A stretch of 64,000 nucleotides of DNA, from assembly GCF_000003815.2 (NCBI RefSeq), contig NC_049995.1, positions 15,657,163-15,721,162 on the forward strand, in the 5' to 3' direction. The translations under genes and the position numbers were made by a program. Shown here in pieces: positions 56,544 to 64,000 of the stretch; positions within the stretch are counted from its first letter, which is position 1; every line of letters starts with the position of its first letter. This stretch comes from Branchiostoma floridae (Eukaryota > Chordata > Leptocardii > Amphioxiformes > Branchiostomatidae). The notes under the pieces are model-generated. The model searched no databases. It was not told the origin of the DNA and saw nothing but the letters and a program-made list of their open reading frames with translations.

Positions 56544-57144
56544 GCATAAAAGACTCGCACACGCATATTCAGTGGAACAAGACAATTTATTACGACGCTG
56601 TGAAGGAGCGTGTCAAAATCCCAAAATTTTCATATAGACATGACTGGACAAATAATACCCGGGCCAGATCACGGACTGCTGATTCCCCGAGCTTATAGTT
56701 ATAACGTATTTTGGGGGAGAAGGCGGACGTCGATTACTGAAAAACGGGAGTAAAAAAGTCAAATACCGGCATCCAATCTCAAGGGCATAATTTTCCTCTC
56801 AAATTGCAGGAAATTCTGTTTTAGAGGGTTTGAAAATCCAAATTTTCCCGGGGGAGCATGCCTGCCCCGACGCTGTGAAAAATCCTGGCGAGAACACTGG
56901 CGCCCTTGTGCCCTGACGTTTCTTCTTCTTCTTCTTCATCTTCATTCTTAAGATTATTTTATCGGTTGTTTTTCTACCCGTTTAATTATGCCTATCGGGG
57001 GGAGGGCCATGTTGATTTTTTTAGGTGGAGGGGGAGGGTCACGTTGAATTTTTTTGAGATGTGGGGGAGGGCCATCAAAAAAATTTTTGATCAGACTTCC
57101 AACGCACCAGCCCTCCCCCCCCCCGATAAATATCGTACGGTCCC
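56544..57144 (-). mobile_element. Harbinger-like element, partial, inverted copy
   Basis: Its end at 57144 (minus strand GGGACCGTACGATATTTATC, flanked by TAA at 57145-57147) and about 520 bp inward are the reverse complement of 60443-60970. The shared words include CCTCTAAA, AATTTCCTGCAATTTGAGAG, GAAAATTTGGATTTTCAAA and GCATGCTCCCCCGGGAAAA. The other end is not visible and may lie in the gap. Confidence 0.8.
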
Positions 57145-57551
57145 TAATAAACTTCCTCTTACCAGTCACAAGAGCCAGTCGCCCAGTGAGCCGTCCTTCT
57201 TTGCTTTCTGCCATACTTGTACTTTGTGTACTCGTGTCGGTAAACTGGTTTGTCAAGAGAGTGACCTTCGACCTGAAAAGCACTGCCTGCGGCACAAGAC
57301 AACAATTGGGACACCGTTGGTTTGTTTCTCTGAACCTTTATTTATTCATGAACGCTCAAATCGGCCTGCTTTTCATTTAGATCTATAATAACCACGTATG
57401 TGGAAGGATTGACAAAACAGGTGACTATCAGCTTTTCAAGATGTCAACCCGAAGACCATGTCTGTAGGTTTGATCCACTCACACCGCGGTAAGGTCCCCT
57501 ACACTTTTCGATATTAAAGTGCGGCGGGTTCTGTAATGTGCGTGAGCTGTA

Positions 57552-57741
57552 GTCTCTACCAGACTCCGGATCGCTGGAAAATCGTAGAAATGGAACAAAT
57601 AGAGGAGTAAGCCGGCCAGAGGAATATAACCGTCCAGGGAACAGCTCGCGATCCTGGCCAGTTATATTCCTACTGGGCCGGCTTACTCTTCTATTTGTTA
57701 CATTTCTACGATTTTCCAGCGATCAGGAGTCTGGTAGAGAC
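57552..57741. mobile_element. near-perfect hairpin MITE, 190 bp, TA-flanked
   Basis: Arms of about 68 bp pair almost completely: GTCTCTACCAGACTCCGGAT with ATCAGGAGTCTGGTAGAGAC at the ends, and GAGGAGTAAGCCGGCC with GGCCGGCTTACTCTTC near the centre. TA flanks it at 57550-57551 and 57742-57743. The right TA is also the left TA of the next element. Confidence 0.9.
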
Positions 57742-57743
57742 TA

Positions 57744-57960
57744 CTGTAAATGCAGAAATGTTCGCGGTGGATTTATGTTCGCGGTTTTCGCGTTGGCCAT
57801 TTCACCGCGAATTTAAAACCACCGCGAACATTTTTCCAGGGCATTAACTTGATTAAGATACTACAGTGCATGGTGCTACCGCGAAATTAAAACCACCACG
57901 AAAGGTCCGTTTTCCCTCTACCGCGAAATTAAATCCCCGCGAACTTAAATGCATTTACAG
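57744..57960. mobile_element. palindromic MITE, CTGTAAATGCA family (copy 5)
   Basis: The ends CTGTAAATGCAGAAATGTTCGC and GCGAACTTAAATGCATTTACAG are flanked by TA (57742-57743 and 57961-57962). This is the best preserved of the six copies. Confidence 0.92.
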
Positions 57961-59018
57961 TATCTATGATCTATGCATGCGCTGGGCTTGCCTGTGCTCG
58001 GCAGGGAACATCCATAGACTTTTTGGGGTGGGCAGTGGAGTCACACAGCTTCCAGTTAGAATTTTTATTCAGCCTGCTTACTATAATAAATAAATAAATT
58101 GAAGTAGAAACACTGCTTGTCCGATGTAATAAAGGATAAATGTGTCTATTATTCACAACATTTAAGTTTGACATTGAAACTGAAAGACACTTAGTGTCCT
58201 TATGTATTTCAGTTTACTTAATTGTTCAACTGTATTGTTATATGTCACACTAGAGTTTTGGCCAGCCCAATTTGAGAGTCATGTTTAGCCCGTAGGTGAC
58301 CTACTTCTGGTGGGGCTTGGCCTTCGCATCAAATATGTTTCGTTTACGATCTGCTGCCCCCGAGTTTATGATCTATGCGCTCTGCTTGCCTGTGCTCGGC
58401 AGGGTATGTGTTGGTTTTTATTGAAGGGGGGTCTCCATGTGCTCTTGCTCATGGCTGGTGGTGCATGCAGTTCATTGCCTTAGGACACTCCATCTTAATT
58501 TCTTGGTTCTTGGCTTGGAAAACTGTGGAAACCATAATATTTAATTTCATTTCATTTATGAAGGAATAACCGAATGAAACTACACTTAAGATGAGAGTCT
58601 GAAGAAAGTAACTCCATACTCACAGTCTCAGAGAGTGAATATAGTCAGATTCAAGTTTCATTCAAGCCTTCTGCTGTCATTTCATTTCGTGAGATTTTAC
58701 TTTGGAAAAAAAGTAAAAGTTCGACTAACTGAAATTTACTTTAAGTCCCCAAAATTTAATGACACAAAATTGATAAAAATCTATTTTCGTAAGTTTCAAC
58801 TACGCAAAGTAACAACATAGACTCCCCAACAATGACTCCCTGGTTCTTTTGGTAGAATTTTGCTTTTAAATATCTGACAACCAAGGAAATACTTTGGCGT
58901 GGTCTACATGTAATTTCCACCTGATAGGTTTTGCCCCACTTGTGAAGACTTGTTTACCTCCCTGTCCACAAGGCCAGTTATGTAGGTCACCCTGAGGTGC
59001 AGCTCTGTACTATAAGTA

Positions 59019-59218
59019 CTGTAACTGCAGAAACTTTCACAGTGGTTTAATGTGTGGGTTTTCGCATTGGCTGCTTCACCGCGAACTTAAAACCACCGCG
59101 AACATTTTTCTATGGCATTAAGAGACTACAGTGCATGGTGCTACCGAGAACTTAAAATCACCGCGAAATCACCTGCTACAGCAAAATTAAATCCCCGCGA
59201 ACTTAAATGCATTTACAG
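59019..59218. mobile_element. palindromic MITE, CTGTAAATGCA family (copy 6)
   Basis: The ends CTGTAACTGCAGAAACTTTCAC and GCGAACTTAAATGCATTTACAG are flanked by TA (59017-59018 and 59219-59220). Confidence 0.88.
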
Positions 59219-59499
59219 TAACTTGTTTACTTCCATGTCCACTAGGGCAGCTATGTAGGTCAAACTGCTCAACTGATTACAGCCTTTCAAGTATTTCAAA
59301 GCTTCTGGTGAGCTAAAATTATCCCCTGGTACTTTCTCTTGGAGCAAAAGTGGAACGGCCCACTTTTTGTGGAGGGGGGGTGATCAAAATTGAGTGATGA
59401 AAGTAAAAAAGGAGATGTAAGGGTTTTTAAGACAATTTAAAAGACTTGCCTAAAATTTAGTAAAAACAGGACAGTGAGGTAAAGAGTAGGTAAAGACAT

Positions 59500-62460
59500 G
59501 GCTACATGATAAAATGGAAAGGTCTGAAGTTGTAAAGAAATCTAGGTTTACCGACACAGGTAGCTGTCAAGAAAAAAAAAAAAAACATGACAAGGCCCTC
59601 GTTTTCATTTTAATATTCATAATGGTGACATATGTTACTTTTGTTAGTCCTAAAAAATGGAGCACTGGATTGTGTGAATGAAAAATCAAATGGAATAGCC
59701 CACAGGTGTTTCTAAATTCAGGTCTACCAACACCAGACTGAGAAAAACAATGTTGACCCACATGTTATAGAAATGTGCAAATCCTAAAGAATGTTGGAAG
59801 CTCACAATCTAACGTTCTTAAATGGAATTGGCCTACTGTTATTACAAAATCCAGATCAAGCAATACCAGAGTGGCAGAGAAGAAAAACAACATGGAGCCC
59901 CTACTGTATCTTCATGCTTGTGACATTGACCCACATATGATAGTACATGTAATTCGTAAATCCTCAAGAATGTTGGAAGCTGGTAATCTAACGTTTTTGA
60001 AATGGCATTGGTCTGCAGTTGTCGCAAAATCCAGGTCAACCAATACTGGAGCAGAGAAAAACAACATGGGGCGCTGTACTCTATCTACATAACATTGATC
60101 CAGATATTATGGTAATGCCTGAATCCTAAAGAATGTTGGAAGTTTGCAATCTATTTGTGTATGTTTTTTTTCAATGGAATTAGCCAGCCGTTGTGGCAAA
60201 ATCCAGGTCAACCAATACTAGAGCAGAAAACAACAACATGCGGCTCTGAACTGTTATCTACGTACGTGATTGGAACACTGACCCTAACTTTGCAAGGTAA
60301 TTTGAAAATCCTAAAGAATGTTGGAAATTCACAATGTAATGTCTTTAAAAAGGCACTGCGACAAAATCCAGTTCAACCAATACTAGAGCAGAGAAAAACA
60401 ACATGGGACTCTGATGTATCTACATAACATTGACCCAGATAAGGGACCGTACGATATTTATCGGGGGGGGAGGGCTGGTGCGTTGGAAGTCCGATCAAAA
60501 ATTTTTTTCATGGCCCTCCCCCCCATCTCAAAAAAATTTAACGTGACCCTCCCCCTCCACCCCAAAAAAATCAACATGGCCCTCCCCCCGACAGGCATCA
60601 TTAAAAGGGTAGAAAAACAACCGATAAAAACTTAAAGTAATAATTTAAAAGTTAAAGTAATATAGACGTCAGGGCACAAGGGCACCTGGCGTCCACCTGG
60701 TGTAGCCAGTGTTCTTGCCAGGATTTTTTCACAGCGTCGGGGCAGGGGTCCGGGGGCATGCTCCCCCGGGAAAATTTGGATTTTCAAACCCTCTAAAGCA
60801 GAATTTCCTGCAATTTGAGAGGAAAATTATGCCCTTTAGATTGGATGCCGTTTGCCTTTTTCTACTCCCGTTATTCAGAATAAACAAAATAACTATAAGC
60901 ACGGGGAATCAGCCGTCCGTGATCTGGCCCGGGTATTATTGTCATGTCTATATGAAAATTTTGGGTTATCGATGCTTCGAAACAGGGCTCTAGCCAGTGA
61001 GTTTGTCAGCCCATGGAAAAATCCTGCTAATTTTCTTCCGGCATTGACTGAGTAAAAAAATGTCTACCTCGTGCGATCGATGGTGCGTCCTCCCGCATCA
61101 AATACTAGTTTTTCCAGAGCATAGAATAACGACGCCATCACACCTTGTGTTTTTTTTTCTTCTATTTTGCCCGATGATTTTACTCAAATTAATTAAATTG
61201 GTCGGGTTTTACACGGGCGGGCCGCGCCGTCATTTTCCAGGAGCGTGCGTTCGTTTCCTGCGACCTCAGGTAACCCCGTTTTCGGCGTGAAATATTTGGC
61301 TGGATTTCTTTTTTTACATAGACCAAGAACGTTATACAAATGTACAATATACGAAGGAAGGCGATCTGCTGCGTCTTTGGCAGTGATCAGTGCCGGTGTA
61401 GCCTTGAAGGAGTAGCCAGAAAAGACGTCCCAACGTGCTGGGCGCTGCGATCGACCGTCCGTCTGGGGAGGGGGGGGCGTGCCGCGCCATGTGCCACGGA
61501 GTGCACAGCCGACTCGATCGACGCTTGACAGCAATATTGCGGCCCCTTTTCTGCCGCAAATTTTGCCCTTTTGAAACAAAAGAAATGTTGTAAATAAAAA
61601 AAATAAAGTTTATAGCTTTGGATTCTTCGCATAATTACCGCGCACCGCGCGTAGTTGAGGAAACCGTTTAATAGTAAATTGTTGGGGAAGAAACTTGCCA
61701 GACGACACGGGCGGCTCTGGGCGGCTACCAATATATCTAAAACGTGCCGCGCTCCGCCCATGCCCCAGTATAAATTGTAAAGGTAGGATTCCTTCTTATA
61801 AAGATAGATTTTTAAAAAGATTCCACACCGGTGGTACAGGTCAGCCTTTCTTTCAGATTTTTTATGGACACACTCACCCGAGCCGAGTGCGTCTTTCCAG
61901 AAAAAATAAGTCCCAAGACGGAATGACGTATGCCTGGCGGGAACGCTGGTCCAGGGCAGCGCCACTTTTTGGGGGACTTAGGGGGGCGAAGCCCCCCGGA
62001 AGCTGTTGCATTTTAGGCTATTCAGAAGGCTTATTTTATCAGTTTTAGGGCCATGTCAAGATATCAAAACAAACATAGTATAAACTATTCTTTCAAAAAA
62101 AATTAACATGGCCCTCCCCCTATCTTAAAAAAAATCAACATGGCCCTCCCCCCACCTAAAAAAAAATTAACATGGCCCTCCCCCCCTAACGCACCAGCCC
62201 TCCCCCCGATAAATATCGTACAGTCCCTAACATGTTAATGTGCAAATCCTAAAGAATGTTGGAAACTCACAATCTAACGTTTTAAAATGGAATTGGCTCG
62301 CAGTTGTCGCAAAATCGAAGTCAACCAATAACCAAAGAGAAAAACAACATTGTGGCCTAGTTCTGTGTAACATTGACCCACTTATGGTAATATCTATATC
62401 CTCGAAAGTGGAACACCTAACCTTGGAAACGAATCTCTTCTGTCATGTGCCAAAATTAGA
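59500..62460. repeat. tandem array, period about 150-185 bp, split by a transposon
   Basis: ATCCT(A/C)AAGAATGTTGGAA starts units at 59780, 59960, 60123 and 60308. After the inserted element at 60443-62227, another starts at 62245. Units share AAAATCCAG(A/G)TCAA(G/C)CAATAC, AGAGAAAAACAACATG and CATTGACCCA. Diverged units precede 59780. Confidence 0.88.
60443..62227 (+). mobile_element. Harbinger-like non-autonomous transposon, TAA target duplication
   Basis: The left end GGGACCGTACGATATTTATC and right end (minus strand GGGACTGTACGATATTTATC) are inverted repeats of about 40 bp, including GGGGGAGGGCTGGTGCGTT. TAA flanks both sides (60440-60442 and 62228-62230). It is 1785 bp. CATGGCCCTCCCCC plus A-run units of about 30 bp are repeated just inside both ends. 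Open frames inside (for example about 190 codons on the minus strand, 61387-61965) show no transposase motif I recognise. It was inserted inside a unit of the 59500-62460 array, so its boundaries are certain. Confidence 0.88.
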
Positions 62461-62589
62461 AAAGCCTAGCTAAGCGCTATTCAATGTTGACGCTGGGTAT
62501 CATCATACTTTCAGTATCAGCCACAAATCTTACAATACATCTTTTCTTGCACATGACAGTGTGCAAGAACATAATTGTATAAATAGGAG

Positions 62590-62710
62590 GCGAGTAGAAA
62601 TAGACAGAAACAATATCCTGTTCCCTGGTATTCGAACCCGCACGGAGTCCAGGCCGCCAGATCACAAAGCCAGCAACGCAAACCACTATGCCAAAAGGCT
62701 AAGAGCCCAT
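62590..62710 (-). repeat. tRNA-derived SINE, minus strand
   Basis: On the minus strand it reads GGCATAGTGGTTTGCG (A-box-like), CTTTGTGATCTGG (anticodon-arm-like) and GGGTTCGAATACC (B box). It is then followed by AACAGGATATTGTTTCTGTC, as in the copies at 31440-31935. Confidence 0.65.
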
Positions 62711-62769
62711 TCGGTTCCTTGTTGTCTTGAAGTCAAATTCCCTTCCCTTAAGATAGAACCTTAACCAAG

Positions 62770-64000
62770 ATGATGAAGGGTTGGGAATTTTGTCACTGAC
62801 GTCGAATGTCATGTATTGTTTCTTTTTAAATATTTCATAACTTAATACCTTGCTGTAGCATCTTGTTATGAATTTATGACAAGCAAGCATTTGTATATTA
62901 TGAATTATTTGTGTACCCCATAGCTGTATAGCCATTGTTATGGTTTCTAAATGGCAAACATACAACCTTCCACCCTACTACTATACTTGTATATTCAACA
63001 AAACCGCAAATAGTCGGAACCTGTAAACTGGCCCCATCCTAGGCGAGAAGCTTATTGGCAGGGCCCCCTAGGCCTCTGTTTTCAAGGCCAGGCGAGTTTG
63101 ATGAATGCTGCCGAAGGATGTAAACAAACCGAGCATGTGACCAACCACTGACCTAGGGGGACTGGTGGAAGAAACCAACTGAAAAGGGGTGTTGCGGTGA
63201 ACAAATTCGTTTTAGATTTTACCCTTAATACCAAACAAATTTTAGGAAACACCTGTAACTGTATAGTTTAAGCATTTCAATTTTATGTTTTAGCATCAGT
63301 TTTGATCAGTATTAGTACTAAATTCGTGCACAAACGTTTTTATCAAGCTAGAGTTTCCCTAAAAGATGTTGAATGTTCCATATTCCATGTTGTTTTTGTC
63401 GACCTATATCTGGTTTCTTGGGGATGGTCTTTGGTATAATCGCATTTGTAGGCAGTAACACAGTTTGCACCAATTTGGTACCTTGCACTAGCACTATTTT
63501 GATTGAAATGATTAAGTGCTATTATCTACATATCACATGACAATATTTGGCAAAGCCAATCAATTTATCAATATAAGATCAATGAAATAATCAATTAATT
63601 GATTGAATGACTGAAACCTAGAAATTGAATTTCAACAGCAACCAAGATAGTCCATACTTAGATATTCTGACACACGCATGTTTCTTGTAAATTATAATTG
63701 CCCCCAAATTGATTTTTGATAGATGATACTTTCCAGGAAGGGCGTTGAATAAATTTCGAATGTATGCTGGCAAGGTCGTTGTCAGCTAAGGGTCGTCCCG
63801 CGCTATTTTTGTCCCGAGCGCATAGCAACAGCGGATCATTCTGACAGGTTGTTCCAAACAGGTTACCTCACTAGGCCCCGGGACATGAATATAACACTAT
63901 TTTAGAACCTACCATTGCTGACAGCGGGGGTGAATCTCAAAAATATTATTCTGAACTTATCCACGGCTTTTTTTGCATTTAAGAGAAATATTAGCATTCA
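62770..64000. other. no gene or recognised repeat
   Basis: AT-rich unique-looking sequence to the end of the window. No splice-bounded coding exon was recognised. Confidence 0.35.

Larger units (their letters stand above)
46471..64000 (+). other. probable intron 3 of the ZNF704-like gene, incomplete
   Basis: From the donor at 46471 to the window end no exon for the C2H2 finger or the C-terminal KKCRKVYG motif was recognised on the plus strand. The region is filled with transposons and tandem repeats listed separately. 50780-52600, 52990-53700 and 62770-64000 show no recognised repeat or gene apart from the site at 53172. Confidence 0.5.

Noticed and set aside
55560-56585. Open frames of about 320-330 codons across 55630-56543
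   Set aside because: They consist almost entirely of N and are not evidence of coding.
59760-60440. A CRISPR-like array of regularly spaced repeats
   Set aside because: Units of 150-185 bp repeat over nearly their whole length without unique spacers, and the DNA is animal.
61387-61965. A 192-codon minus-strand frame inside the Harbinger-like element as its transposase
   Set aside because: No DDE or helix-turn-helix motif could be recognised, and composition follows the local GC-rich repeats.

Overview
The window is animal nuclear DNA, most probably from a lancelet (Branchiostoma). This rests on very dense small transposons, tRNA-derived SINE-like repeats, minisatellites, intron-rich gene structure and the scaffold gaps (N runs at 3783-3882, 6439-6538, 8390-9004, 11332-11431 and 55630-56543). 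The species call is from general familiarity and was not checked by a search.

The one host gene that can be recognised with confidence is a plus-strand member of the ZNF704 / ZNF395 / SLC2A4RG (Glut4EF) zinc-finger family. Its first clear coding exon is 23417-23964, exon 2 is 45376-45497 and exon 3 is 46211-46470. The three exons join in frame into 310 codons, and the C2H2 finger and C-terminal exons must lie beyond position 64000. A cluster of CCAAT boxes and a good splice donor about 0.7-0.95 kb upstream suggest the promoter. Three further possible first exons lie at 15.4-17.8 kb.

Intron 1 (21.4 kb) carries a complete pogo-type DNA transposon, 25653-30951. It has near-perfect 25-bp terminal inverted repeats, a TA target duplication, and an apparently intact 681-residue transposase with one small intron. 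Exon 2 sits in an unusual array: six decayed copies of its 5' half, each with its own splice acceptor, lie upstream between (AAAC)n tracts. Two copies of its 3' half, each with a donor, lie downstream, and a copy of the start of exon 3 lies before exon 3. This exon-derived minisatellite is the most interesting structure found.

The left part (1-22 kb) has a strange AAGAA/TTCTT-rich inverted structure (1-3720), a possible small gene in three short exons (5.56-8.19 kb), a 195-bp tandem array (10.18-11.24 kb), simple repeats and several MITEs. The right part (46.5-64 kb) is intron or intergenic DNA filled with transposon copies: hAT-like, Harbinger-like (TAA/TTA duplications), a TTAA element, and repeated TA-flanked palindromic elements. 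Many local tandem duplications have a period near 135-180 bp. No rRNA gene, bona fide tRNA gene or CRISPR array was seen.
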